A DNA stretch of 64,000 nucleotides from Lamellibrachia satsuma (taxonomy: Eukaryota > Annelida > Polychaeta > Sabellida > Siboglinidae). The notes below the pieces were generated by a model. That model saw only the letters and a list, made by a program, of their open reading frames with translations. It was not told where the DNA came from and did no database searches. Below are positions 29,481 to 42,366 of the stretch, piece after piece (the stretch's first letter is position 1; each line of letters starts with the position of its first letter). The DNA is taken from contig BSQZ01000078.1 in the NCBI GenBank assembly GCA_033239005.1, positions 1,003,542-1,067,541 of the forward strand, read 5' to 3'. Both the position numbers and the translations under genes were made by a program.

Positions 29481-30980
29481 GAAGCTTGTATAATTTCGTT
29501 CACTCCACGATGCTTCAGTTCATTCAGCCATATAAATGATTACACGGCTATATACAGTGGTGGATATATGGATATGTGTGAATTAATAGTCTTCGCGCAG
29601 TAACTGCGATGTCGCTGAATGCTTCACAGAGAAGTCGTATTAGTGTTCAAATGAACAGGTCTGCCATAGGTGAAAGGTAAAACGCTTTGAGCGGTTCCAC
29701 GGACTAAATACCGCGCTATTAGAACTTACCTACTGTAATGTGTACGTGCGTTCACTCATGAAGGAACACATTAGCGCCACCTGGTTCTGTTTAGTGTTTA
29801 CTCACCGGCAGAGACAACAGGAATCTTCAAGGGAAAGTACGAAGCCGAATTTTAGGCGATGTCCGCCTGTCACGCCCTGTCCAAAGTATCACACATTGAC
29901 CTACACTTGAGGCTTGGCTATGTGTGACTGATATGCTGCAAACCATATTTATTATGCTATCTCAATACCCGTGAATAATATTGTCATTTGTTGTGGTGCT
30001 CTTTGTTCTGATGAATTATTTATAGGCTTATGTAAAAAAAGGTTTATAGAGCAACTTAGTTGAAGCGACCTTTTGTGACTCAAATAGCAATCAGAATGAG
30101 AAACGTGAGCCCGGTCAAACCAGAGTGTACCGCCTTGTGTAGACATGTGAAAGGAAAGTGTAATCGCGTTACTCTCTTTATGTTGTTCATCTAGGACCAT
30201 GAATAAGAACCGACTCGTCGAGTTGATTGGCGACGTCACATTCTCCTGTATATACATTGCCCGAATTGGCAAGTTCGCTGTCGAGTCGTCTCAGTCTTGC
30301 TTCGACATTGGGGTCACCACCTGCCAAGTAAATAGTGCGTTATTTGTCGAGTCGACGTCAATGCGTAAAAGAAATCAGATTGTGTACGTTTACAGCACCA
30401 CTTTTTTCGGTCGGGAAACTACTTACATGTAGTTGCTATTACAGCCCATTACTGATACATAACGATTTTAATCCATATTACGTTCTTTGATGTATGATCG
30501 ATTGGTTGAGCCTTGTTTGATAAAAGTGTGATGCCACTTTTATCTTCGATGATAACCACCTCGACATTTTCGTTGGCCATGGATGTATCGTCGTGTCGAG
30601 TTCAGTTGCATCTATTGTATTCATTTGGGTACCTTATTTCGCTAGGTGACACATGGCATAAGATATGAAACGTTCGCCGAAACCGTGCTGGTGGCTGCGG
30701 GCGACACTAGTACGGACACTCTAGGACAGTGTGCTAGTAAACATCAGCGAAGCGTTCACTTTATACAGCGCCCTGCAACATTCGTTGCCCATAACTTTGC
30801 CCCTGGCAGACGTGTTCATACAAACACCATTTCTTAGAAGCATCCAGCCACGCTGCAATTACTGTGTGAATGCTGCTCGTTCTTATCATTTCAACACTGG
30901 AATTCAATCACCGTCTCAAACCAGGTGCTCATTCATACAGCTGACAGCGGCAACTGGAACTGGACGAAATTGCCTAAGCT
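29481..30980. other. no gene recognised
   Basis: Unique-looking sequence with only short frames (for example 30199-30432). No domain, exon or repeat identified. Confidence 0.35.
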
Positions 30981-31060
30981 TTGAACGAGTGCAGGTGAAT
31001 CCGAACCCCGACTTCTCAGTTGAGAGTCCGACCCTCTTACACTGAGCCACCGAATCCTAC
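30981..31060 (-). ncRNA. tRNA-derived sequence (SINE head or tRNA fossil)
   Basis: On the minus strand from about 31060: TGGCTCAGTGTAAGAG (A-box-like, 31034-31049) and GGTTCGGATTC (B-box-like, 30997-31007), with an anticodon-arm-like stretch between and normal spacing. The acceptor ends do not pair well (GGATTCG has no good partner), so a functional tRNA is unlikely. Confidence 0.5.
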
Positions 31061-31320
31061 ACGTACATAAAAGGCGGGACAGGACTCGCATTTATATCGT
31101 ATTTGTTTCGTTTCCTTCGCGGATGACGACCCGCAGTGAACACAGTATCGTGTGCTTAAGAACTCTATTCTTGATGATAGATTACACACGGACGTCGTGA
31201 AGGCAGCTACGTTTTCCTCCAGCATAATATATAATTACTCCGCTAGGAAAAGGGTGTTACCCCGTTCCTGGATCTTCACATTTCTGGTCCGGAATGTCAC
31301 ATTGTGTCCCGATATTTTCC

Positions 31321-31445
31321 CAAATATTGTCCCAGTGTTGTCCGGACAATTGTGCCCGTGTTGTCCGGACAATTGTGCCTATGTTGTCACGACAATTGTG
31401 CCCGTGTTGTCCCGGTGTTGTCCCGACAATTGTGCCCGGGTTGCA
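31321..31445. repeat. minisatellite of palindromic TTGTCCGGACAA units
   Basis: About five units of roughly 23-25 bp (TTGTCCGGACAATTGTGCCC and variants). Each carries a near-perfect 12-bp palindrome. Accidental frames across it are repeat translations. Confidence 0.85.
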
Positions 31446-33329
31446 GATATTATCCGCCCTTATTCCTCTTGAGAAAGGACGACATCCAATCTACGTCTGC
31501 TCACTCGTTGTCAGGTTATGTTTTCAGGACCTTTTGTATGTGTGTGTGATTGCGTGCGTAAGTGCGTGCGGAAGTGCGTTATATTTATAAATGTATATTT
31601 GGACAAGCTGAATAAGCCTTATATAACTGACTTGACTGATTTGCGCTACAGTTACCAGTGGGACCATTCACTACTTCTATAGGCTGTGGCGACCCACGGT
31701 GTGATTAACCTGAGTTTAGAACTTTTTTACAAACTATTTAATAATTCATATACAACAACAACACAAAATGAATGTTCAGATAACACAACAAATTGCAAAC
31801 AAATCACGTGTTCATGTCTTGACAAAACACATAATAAAATATTTCATATAAAACATTTAAAGCATTGCACAGTTACTCTTTGCAACGCAGACGCGTTAGT
31901 ATGTGGACATTGACGAGCCTCTTCCTAACAACGGTCAAATTTCATTCATTACAAACAGTGGTATGTAAATGGTTTAGTGTGAAGAGACAACGAAAAAAAT
32001 CCAGTTCGGTAGCAATGTCGGGTCCACTGAGGTTTGCATCCATCCATATTAATTTCGAACCTCAGATGAGGTATTTACGAACACCCTAAAATATACCTCA
32101 TGTATTTTCTGTCAGCAAATGTTGAGATCAAATTGCATCATTCGTTTGCCTTAGAAAGAGTCTACGCCAGAATAATTGCAGCCCAGAAATCTCTTAAGGA
32201 AATGCAGCACATTTAAGTGTATACATAAAACAACGTCATTAGGAGTTTAATAGTTACGTCAGTGATTTTCCATTTGTAAAAGTAATAACACGTTCCACGA
32301 ATCATTGGCCGACGCCTGGTGGACACATCCCTCGTAGTTGTCAATTTCTATAACACAACACAGTTTACACAGTAATGCTATTATACTTTGTTGAATGTAC
32401 GTATATAAATGCATGTCAATGCACTATAAAGGCTAATTCGTATGCATAGCATTTTGTATTGTTTATAGTAGTAACGTTGATACAAAAGCAACAACCATGC
32501 TATGTTTGAAGAGTCGATGTCTACCTAAGTAAATCCCAACCGTACATCATATGTGGCATGTCCAAACATACATCGACACCTTCGCCAACACTAGGTTATT
32601 AACTATTACGATGATTGTCATTATTCTAAGGTAAACGCAGATTCCAACTAGAACGATCTATTTTCACTTCTGCAAGGATGAAACAAGGATCAAACAAGGA
32701 TCAAACAAGGAAGGCCCACCTTCGTTAATGACTCAGTTTTGTAAGAAATTCGTAAAGACGTTTCTGATCCAACGCTTCTTGAAATTCGAAGTAGTCCTTA
32801 AATAAATAAGAAAATAATTTTTATACAAAAAACCTAATACCAACCATACTCGAATAAGTTATTTGAACAATTGACCATTATGAGCTTACCAAGTTATTAG
32901 CAGCAACGTGTGTAGTGTGCCAATTCACCACCCTAGGTAAGCTGATATCATCAACAGTTGAATGGAAGCATATTTAAAATGAATAATGACCTAATTTAAA
33001 TAAACAATATTAACTAGTTAAAAAAAGAACGGTATTGTTCTTTCTTCATTCATGGAATCTCACTTAGTCTTCTCATCACCATTATAATGAATTTCGGACA
33101 TCACATCAAGGATACCTTAAACGCAATCTCTTTCATGAATCATGGTGCTTATGATTTACAGAGTATGTTCAATTTTGCCGTTTAATTCTGTAATAAAAAT
33201 CTGAACGAAGATTACATTTTTACGAAAAATATGAATCCATGCTACACCAATAATTGACAGTTTAATACCAATGTTATATTCCTGCAAAACTGAACGTTAT
33301 TACATAATGCAAAACTGGTTTACGAATGC
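31446..33329. other. no gene recognised
   Basis: AT-rich. A short triplication of AAACAAGGATC at 32685-32710. No exon or element was identified. Confidence 0.35.
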
Positions 33330-33339
33330 CATTGCAAGT

Positions 33340-33535
33340 ATTAAAACAAAGGGGCGTACTCCGAGGTAAATTTCGCCGCGGAATATCCTCGGTGGCACGG
33401 CGTTCTCGTCCATTGACATGTGCCGCATCCGTCCTTGGCCATCCGGTTGTTCGCAATGTCAACGACCTGGTACGGAATCTGCTTGCTCTCCAGCGCATCG
33501 AGGACCCGTCACTGTCGTACCTTCAGCTGCAAAAA
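33340..33535 (-). pseudogene. SH3BGRL-like (thioredoxin-fold) pseudo-exon
   Basis: Read on the minus strand after a TTGGTTTTTGCAG acceptor, the sequence gives RVLDALESKQIPYQVVDIA and, in another frame, MRHMSMDENAVPPRIFRGEIYLG. Both match the core of SH3-domain-binding glutamate-rich-like proteins (glutaredoxin-like fold) in the right order. There is a TGA just before RVLDAL and a frame change in between, so it cannot encode the domain. The acceptor suggests a duplicated genomic exon rather than a processed copy. No other exon of such a gene was found. Confidence 0.6.
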
Positions 33536-34409
33536 CCAAGCGGGACATTCTATAGTTCAGTGCGCAATGGGTCCACAGACTTGACGTCGTGTGCTGTGTG
33601 AATGTGAAAGGGAATTTACGACGGTTATCATTGGATAACTCGTAGAGAGCTATAAGTAATATTTCGTATAACTAATATGCTTCAATTATCTTAATGTATC
33701 GACCTCAAAATACATATAAATTTACAGTATTATATTTCTTGTTTTTAATATTTATTATTGTAGCATATTTACCGTTAGAAATTGCATAAACTAGAATTAC
33801 AAATTCTGGAACAAAAAAGAATAGGTCCGTTTTAATAATATCTATGCAAAACTGATCAGCCAGATATGGACGTCTCCTCGCGATCATTAATACAGCATGG
33901 AGCTGATTGTCTCACATGGTCACTCACACATTTAAATGTCTGATAAAACGATAGTAGATAGTAGTATTGATATAATAGTATGCGTCACTGCTCCATTTAG
34001 AACATCGACTCTGACGTCATAATACCAAACTAAATTATGTCGCCATTAACCAGATCACAGTGTGGTGCCATCTCGCAAAATGTTTTGCATAATAATTTTG
34101 CAACTACCACAATTATTGTGGTCAGTTACTTTTCTGTTTCTATACAAACACGTATGCTTTTTCATGTGAACTAACTATAATTGCAAAATAGTGCATCGAG
34201 AAACGCTATGTAGAAGTGCGTCATTATTATTCGATGGAATACAATAAGGGAATGCAGTGATTGTTATAATTGATTGACAAGCGACGTCACGAGCCTCGGT
34301 TTCATTGTGTGCGTGCGTGCGTGTGTGCGTGCGTGCGTGCGTGGGTGTCTTAGGGGTCGACTCCCCTAGGCCGTGTAGGGGAGGGTCTTAAACATCCCTG
34401 CGTCCGTGA
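33536..34409. repeat. non-coding, with (GCGT)n at 34308-34345
   Basis: A short GCGT microsatellite. Otherwise AT-rich without recognisable features. Confidence 0.5.
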
Positions 34410-35545
34410 CAAATATTAAAGGACAACGCCTTGCGCGCTTCGACCCAGATGCTCAAAACGATCTTAACGACAGATGCATTATGAAATGGCCTTGGCGCAG
34501 TATTGTCGCGAGTGTCCGGTAGCAAAAGAACGTCCAGTAGCATATGCTCTGAAGATACTGTCAGCAACGGAATGGAAGTACTCCACAGGCAAACGTGAAG
34601 CTTGGCATGTGTTTCTCTTCGGTAGAAAGGTCACGTTAAAGACTGATCACCAGGCACTCATCTACCGATGGTCTGATCGCCTTCATCACTATGGCTTTAA
34701 CATTCGAAGAACCAGATATTCTAAGCAGACTGGTCAAAGAGGAACCGTGTAAGTCGATGACAGATGATTGTGTAATGGAAGTCGAGTTGGATAACCTCGT
34801 TACACAACTCGAGTTGAAGGCTGCTTCTTACAATGTCACATTCACGCAAGTCCGTTACTTCGCCCAGAATTATTGGCCCCGACCCCCACCTGCTGGCTTG
34901 GAAACTTACTTCCGGCTAACAAACGAACTTTCTGTGTTCGATGACGTATGTGTGTCGCGTGGCATTTGTGCTGTCATCCCTACGTAACTCCAACAGCAGG
35001 TACTGCACATGGCCCACGAGGGTCATCCAGGGATCGTACGAACTAAGCAGCGACGTCGCAATACCGTATGGTGGCCTGCAATTAATTGCCACATGGAAAT
35101 TATCCTCAGAAACTGTGACGGATGTGTGAAAAATCGATGAAGCCAACACAACCACCACTTCAACCCATACCTTGTAGCCTGAGAAACCAGGTTGCACCAC
35201 ACAGTCAAATATCTCTTGTAGTGGTACACGGTGTACACTCGAAGTGGCCAGAGACAGCTGCAACCAGTACGGTGGCGTCTTCCGCCATCATTCAGATCCT
35301 GAAATAACTGTTTTCTCGATGGGGAATACCCTTCTGGAAAGCGACAACGGACCACATTTCGTGTCATACGAATGTGAAATGTTCCTGCAGAAACTCGGCA
35401 TGGAACACCGTCGCAGAGCTTTGTAAAAAAAACCTTCAGCGCAACGGGGGAGAGGAGAGGCTGAATCGTGTCATCAAAGAGTGTCTTGGTGCGCAACTCA
35501 AGGACGATACGATCTATTGTTCAAATATCATAACATAATGCAGAG
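34410..35545 (+). mobile_element. Ty3/gypsy LTR-retrotransposon remnant (RNase H to integrase)
   Basis: Plus-strand conceptual translation gives an RNase H segment (RPVAYALKILSATEWKYSTG, LKTDHQAL; 34474-34690). Next is a linker with DILSRLV, then an integrase H2C2 zinc finger (HMAHEGHPGIVRTKQRRR, WWPAINCHMEIILRNCDGC; about 35000-35130). A degraded catalytic core follows (FSRWGIP, GPHFVS-like text across frames, EERLNRVIKECLGAQL; to about 35545). Several frame changes and stops. No LTRs were recognised. Confidence 0.72.
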
Positions 35546-35559
35546 GCCCGCGTGGAATG

Positions 35560-35890
35560 TTTCATATAAGAAAAGGACTTAGGAGTTACAATAAGCGCTG
35601 ATATGACAGTTTCAGAGCAGTGTGGTACTGCAGCTTCCAAGGATAATCAAATTCTTGGATTGTTTAGAAGAAACATAACATACAAGGGAAAAAAGTTAAT
35701 TATACCTCTTTATAAAGCAATAGTTAGACCTGATTTAGAATGCTGTATACAAGCATGGAGACCATATCGTAAGAAGGATATAGATACGCTTAATAAGCAA
35801 ATGGCTTCCTTGTCCACTTGCCATCTGGGCATTTGGCTTGGATGGCAAATCTTGTTAAATATTGTCTTGTTAAAATATATTCCCAAGTCC
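35560..35890 (+). mobile_element. CR1 3' fragment
   Basis: The plus strand encodes MTVSEQCGTAASKDNQI and IPLYKAIVRPDLECCIQAWRP, as in the CR1 copies at 25.6 and 42.3 kb. It jumps after KKDID to the 3' end (GGCAAATCTTGTTAAATATTGTCTTGTTAAA), so the last part of the ORF is deleted. Confidence 0.8.
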
Positions 35891-38339
35891 ATGCGATACC
35901 AGCCAGACATTGACGGCAAGACGCCGTTGTGCAACATGACAACTTTCCTTCTTCCTATTACATATCAGCAACAATGTCGTCAAAACTAAGGGGAAATGTC
36001 AATTGCGTGGACGATTCTGCTAAAATTATACATTCCAGAAAAAAATTGCATATCATATATTTTGGACTGTGAATCAAACACAGCAGTGTGTCTTTCTCAA
36101 CAACTGTTTCCGTGTTAACTGTAGCAAGTGGATGCTTTACACTATTAAGTGTCATATTATTATGAATTCCATTTCTGTGTTTACCAACAACGGTTGGTTA
36201 CATTCGCGTAGCGATATTAAAATCCATTATCACGCCATTGTCTGAAAGAGTTCCCGATCTTTTTGTCTGCTGTGGATCTTTATATTGACAGCAAATCAAA
36301 TAAAAAAAAGATTTACTTAATTTATGCATGCCATTAATGTATACAATAAATTGCAATCGTCCTAATACTGGGTATGCCTGATACAACGTCGAGACATTTT
36401 GATTCTTTCCTATTACTAACAATCTTTTGTTACCTGTCCAATGGAAATGCTACTATCCAATGAAATACTTCCTTTATAATATCTTAGTCTTACAAATTAC
36501 ACTGAGTTTCTTATGTGGAACTTCGAGAAAAGTCCACGTAAATAACGTCCCTATAATTGCCGTTTTGCCTCACTTTGCTAAACAACATTACCGGGACATA
36601 ACACGGGCCACGGTGCGATCTCAACGTGTGGGCGCCACTACATCAGTGGTGTACCCGCACACCTCACGACGCACACGACGGCATCTCGCCGCTCTCAGAT
36701 ATCACCGCCGCCAAAATAGGAAAATGCCAGCCGCAGGAATCTCCCAGTCGTCGATTTTGAAAATCACGCAATAACGTGTGCATTCGATGGCATGAACGGA
36801 TGCACGTACAAGTCCCACACACGTGTATGGGTGTACACAGTACGTTTGTCGGACGAAGCATGCTGCATATAAACTACGCTATATGATCGTATGCGCGTTA
36901 CCCACCTCTGTATCGAGCGACACAGACGATACGTAAACACAGATCGTGTTCAGGCCTAGCTTTGTCAACACATCCTCCAAGCCACTCCACTGTTATTGTT
37001 TCGTCGTCTGATGCTGCATTTTTAGTATCGGCCATTTTTGCGCTGCGCTGAGCTCAACAAAGCTTTGGATTCCTAAGGCACATCAGTTCTGTGAGCTGTC
37101 CTTCCGGCTTCCAGGCCGGTCGCTAGGCGATGATCCACGGCCCTGGCTGACGTGACTCGAGGCACGATAGCCATCAGTACAGAGTACACTACCGTAACAT
37201 TTAAAGCTACATGAAGTTTGGGAAACCCCAGAAACATTCAAGACGTTACCTTCTTTATGAAAGCTTTAGTCTAAATTCACAGAAGTGCCACAGAACACTG
37301 CGTGAATATGGCGCTATGTAAATCATGTATTTTGTTAGAGTAATTATCATGAAAGATAATTATAGGAGTGTTTGAAGATTCACATGTGTTGGAATAAAAT
37401 AGTAATAGTAAGACTAGTTCAGCATTTACTTCGAGCAACTAGATTATCAAGTCTGTCCAAGTCAGCATCTAAATGAGAGTCACAACCTGACCAGCAGAAA
37501 TTCATTCAACTGATACATATGAATCAGACTTTTAATACGGTTTTGCATTTCTGTAGTTGTTTGGTAGTTTTGCCTTCGAACTTTCGGTTGCCCAAATGAT
37601 ACCACATCACACACACTACGCCAGGCTGGTGTTCTGCCCCTCGCCTATAGGCGCTACAATAGACAGATCTTCCTCTAGTCCGCCGTCCGTACACTACACG
37701 ACGTGACGGTGACGAGACTAAATAAAGCGGGCCACACACCAAGGAGACTTGCTGCCGACACGCTCGACACGAGACCGTCTCCAGAAAGTCCTGTCGTTAT
37801 CTCCGCCGAGTGTGGGCTTTTCAGTCACCAAACAGGGCAGTTTTGAATAATGAGTATCGAGCAAGTCTCGAGATTTAAAAAAAATTATCATTTGAGGAGC
37901 GTCGCCTACGCAAGTTTTTGTTTCCGCTTGAGTCCGCAAGCTGAGCATGTGCACGACCCCGTTTCGTCGGCTCCGTGTGCGGCGCGACGCGAGACTGGCA
38001 GTATATGGGGTTCTCAGACGCCTCCCCCAGCTGTTGGTGAGCGTTGTTTGTCTGGTGAAGGCTTTAACCGTTAGGTGTCCCAAACACAGTGCGGCATCGC
38101 AGATAGTTGCCTTTCACAATGCGGGATTGTCTTGCGTTGTGTAGAATAGAACACTCATAAGAGGTCAAATGGTCAGGGTTAGTGTGCGTGGAGTAATTGC
38201 TGCTTCGTCGTGTTGGCTTGGGAATGAGTGGACTAAAGCTTGCTTAAATTGTTTAGGGTCTGTGGTGTTGTTTACTGTATCTGGTTGCGAGTTCCAATAT
38301 TTCATTATCCTAGGAAAATAGGAGAAGTTTTAACAGTTC
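35891..38339. other. no gene recognised
   Basis: Includes CpG-rich patches at 36600-36740 and 37930-38060 with accidental Arg-rich frames, but no exon or domain. A promoter-type CpG island of an outside gene cannot be excluded. Confidence 0.35.
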
Positions 38340-38880
38340 TTGCTGGTTTATATGGCTTTGCTGTCGATACGCTGTGATTGACGCTGCGGAGGCTGGAGGA
38401 ACTTTCTGACTGGTAAGGATAAATGACCGTTGATGGCTTTGTGGAATATGTTGAGACGTGTGTTTGCTCTTCTGATGGTTGGTTGTTCCCAGTTTAAATT
38501 CCTTATCATTTCGTGCACATACCCCCGTTTCTCTGGATGTGAAATCATTGTAGCAAAAGCGTGCCGCCCTTATCTACACCATCTCGATTTTGTTAATGAG
38601 GACTTGAGTGTATAGTAGTTGGAATATGTGAATCCCATACGGATGAAGAGTATTTAAAAGCGGACGAACAAGGGTTGTGTAGGCAGTTGTTTTTATGTTT
38701 GAGGGCATGAGTACAGGTTGTTTTTAACGAATGCAAGAGTACGGTTTACTGAGGCTCTAATCTGATGGATATGTGTATTCCAGGTGAGGTCTTTGATGAT
38801 GCAAATTCCTACTAGCCTTAGGTAGGAATGATTGCCAGTTTCCCCTATTGACTGTCGTTGGATAGTTCGTTCTCCGAAGC
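38340..38880 (-). mobile_element. decayed LINE, C-terminal RT fragment
   Basis: Minus-strand translation gives IIKDLTWNTHIHQIRASVNRTL, FVKNNLYSCP and RGYVHEMIRNLNWEQPTIRR...RLNIFHKAINGHLSL. This is the typical segment after the RT of Jockey/CR1-like LINEs. Interrupted by stops and frame changes. Confidence 0.65.
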
Positions 38881-39871
38881 TTTGATGTTCTTGTCAACAG
38901 ATGGGTCCCATAGAGTCGACCCATCCTGTACTCTGTGTCCGACGACGTCTTGTAGCAGTGTGATGTTCTTATCTCTATTGTATATGTCGTGAGTGACGAC
39001 ACGCCTATTAATTTTGTCCCAGTATACTGATCGGCCTCAAATCCAACCTACTTAAAAGAATATGCCGTTTTCACAAATATATAAAGAAATATTTTGTGCA
39101 AGATATCGATATACCAATTCATTGACAGCTATTTCATCCAGCAAATTAAATATATTATTAGAAAAGTTGTTTTGAGTGAAAAACTTATGAATATTGAACG
39201 TCCGAACAATGTTGCGCGAGATGAGGAAACCGGTTAAATTCAACCTACATCTATGGCAAGCCGTACTGACAATAACGAAATAAATGCATAAACGTCAATC
39301 GGCCGTTTGTTGATTATGTCATAATTTTCCAATTATTTAAACTTTTACAACAAGTCGGGCTTGTCATAGCTCTTTCACCTGCTTAATAAAACACAAATAC
39401 AGGTTGTGAATATATAATACTAATTTAATATTTTTGTCTCGAACATTTAACGCGTTTTAATTATTCCTACTTGTATGACCAGTTTGGCTTGTCATACATC
39501 TTCCACAACAGGGCATTTATTACCACGTGGCTAAGAACGAGACACCAGCAGCAACAGCAGACGCTCAATAATAATTATAATAATATGGTAAGCATACAAA
39601 GTCGTTTATTATCTGGGTATGAATATCATAAAGGTGTTCCGTGTTCTATTATAAATATAAATATACTTTGCTCAGATAAGACTCTATCGTTATTGTCGTA
39701 AACATACGCTGTGACGTCTATAACGCGTTACCAGGCGAGAATTCAATAGGTTGCCAATTACTGCCGTAAGCATACGCTGTGACGTATGTAACGCGAGATC
39801 TAGCGAGATTTAAATGGGTTGAATTTGACGCCAGTGACTATTACATTCGAGGACGAGTATCACGGTGGGTA
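38881..39871. other. no gene recognised
   Basis: AT-rich. TAAACATACGCTGTGACGT and a close variant occur at about 39700 and 39768. Otherwise nothing seen. Confidence 0.35.
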
Positions 39872-40815
39872 GCGTCTTTGCGATTCGGTATACAAAATCT
39901 ACACAGAGCTTTTAAGCCACGCCCCGTTTGCCGATGATTGGTCTCTCTAAAAATAAAGCTGAAATGCGCGTGCAGGTACGCCTATTTTTCGTCGGCGGCC
40001 TGTTGAATGTTGAGTTTAAATGATCTTGTAAATATTAATAAAATTGTCGTTGATGTAGGCCCAGACGGTAATTATGAAATGGAACAAAGTTTTTACAGTA
40101 AATGGTCTAATGCAGGCAGCGCTTTTATAGCGCTAAAACATTTTATATATGACTTATCACACGAGGCATATGCATCGCGCATTTGCTACGCGCCTACAGC
40201 CTATACTTTTTTTTTAATCATGACGTTTTAATACTTATGCATCGATAGCGGTGGTAAATATGCCATGCATAAGCAAATTTTCGAAATTGTGCGAAAGGAT
40301 TGATATTCTAAAGAAACAACGCTTAATGTTTATTTTTTTGCTGGAAACATTAATATGCCCATGTCACCAACAAAGCTTAAAGGTTTGCCTGTGTTGATAA
40401 CAATTACACTTTGATCTTTTTTTCTGTGCCCGGACAAACCACTACGTCCATGACCATGTTCTGTTCTCTAGTCGCCAGCTAGGCCACACTCTGATAACGT
40501 TCCAAATAACTACTACGACAATATTTTAATGCGATCGCGTCAACTAGGACAGACAGAGTGATACAGCATAACAACCTGATGTCTGAGTTAATTTTATTTT
40601 TGTAAGCGATAGCTGAAAATATACACTCTGTGATACATAAATTAATTCACCATCAGCACTTTATAAATCTTAAGTAGCACAACGAAGTGTGTCCATTGAG
40701 CATTTAGCTAATGTTCAGATTTCATCCAACTCCTTGCCCTGGTAACCAATCACGAACGCGCAGGCGTGGCTTAAAAGCTCTGCGTAGATGTTGTATGCCG
40801 AATCGCAAAGACACC
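39872..40815. repeat. inverted-repeat-bounded unit of about 0.94 kb
   Basis: 39872-39945 (GTCTTTGCGATTCGGTATAC...CTTTTAAGCCACGCC...GATTGGT) is the diverged reverse complement of about 40742-40815. The enclosed 0.8 kb has no transposase. It may be a MITE-like element or an inverted duplication; no flanking target duplication was identified. Confidence 0.55.
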
Positions 40816-42270
40816 GGCGGGTATTAATACGGACGTGCTGCCACCTTGCGATTACCGTAACATTGTTATCTCATTTGCGAGTTTTTGCACGTCATCCAGG
40901 ATACATGTTTCGGATTTTTTATGTACATGTTATGTGTTAAGCGAATTTATCAGCTATATCAACAGTTACCTTTAAATTCCACCATATTTCAGGAATGTTT
41001 GTCTGTGCGTAGTTCTAGAACACCTGGCAGATGGCAGTACTGCATAAAAGTTGCTGCTACAATTGATTTCTACTGATACATGCACATTCACCCACAACGA
41101 TTCCACACGAAAAACAAACATATTACATAAACAGCTGGCGGTAGATCCAATAACATGGCATTGTTTTCAAGTCTAATCATTGACATTGCGATTGTGTGTA
41201 ATACTTGCCAAATGACCTTAATACCAAGGCCAAATGTAACTTATCTGGCAAATTCGTTGTCGTCTACGTCCTTATATTGTGCGGCTTCAAACTAATATCG
41301 TACAGGAAGATCTGAATACGCCTCCAGGTCTGAAATAGTCATCATAATACTTATTATAACTAGTAAAATATTTGTCCGATGCGCGCCGATGGACGAAGCG
41401 TTGCCGAGTGACGTCATGTCATGTGTCAACAACACGTATAGACGTACTTAATATTATTAGATTATAAAGTGGTGCTGTTTTTAGCGAAATATTCTAACAA
41501 AGTTAGCAATGTCTATTATCAGGCATCTTTGTTTTATTAAATATAATTTATTGTGGTTCGCTTATCTTGTTTTTGGAGCGTTACATTGTATGTGGCACTA
41601 TCTCGCGAACAGTTTCGAAACCACGAAAGGTTATTACTAAACATACCCGCTAAGTGACCACTGTGCACGTGCGAGTAGGAGAGCGGTGTAAATTAACCCA
41701 TTTCGTACCACCACATCCACCATCTAGGGTTCAAACTACAGTTGACCTTCCTAATTGTCATTTCATACGAATGTAGGGCGTATTAAATTTTAATGTGTGA
41801 AATTAAACAATTCATATGATATGAAACCAGTGCAGTTGAACTGGCATATTCACCTGTTTGTTTGTAGAAGCTAGTGGCTTTGAAATAAAGCATTATTTTA
41901 AGAGTTTAACAGGCTGAGGGATATATGGGAATTGTTATGCTATTGGCGTCGTAGGCGCATGAATACATGGATGTTTTTGTAAACATTGACGGGCATTGTA
42001 TCGAACATTTCATCATTTTTCTTATAATCAGAAGAAACGTTAACATGGCCACCATTGCAATTCTTCACTGTGGTCTGACCTCTCCAAATCAATATCTTAT
42101 AGACTGTTCTGTAATTATCAGAAAATAATGTGTGTATATTGCGACAAAGAGTTAATAAACCCTAGTTAATTCATCTAGCGTTGAAGTCAGAGTTAACGGA
42201 AAGTTGTGCAGACTGTTTTATAAACCAGTGTTCCTGCGTTGCGACTGTATCACGTGATGGATGTGTGTAA
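40816..42270. other. no gene recognised
   Basis: AT-rich unique sequence with short frames only. Confidence 0.35.
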
Positions 42271-42366
42271 TTACAAGATTTAACAAGATTTGCCATCCAA
42301 GCCAAAGGCCCAGATGGCAAGTGGACAAGGAAGCCATTGGCTTATCGAGAGTCCAACAATGTTCAC

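Noticed and set aside
30981..31060. Functional tRNA gene
   Set aside because: A- and B-box-like sequences are present, but the acceptor ends do not pair, so a tRNA-derived repeat is more likely.
31152..31590. Three overlapping cysteine-rich plus-strand frames
   Set aside because: All run through the TTGTCCGGACAA minisatellite and reflect its period.
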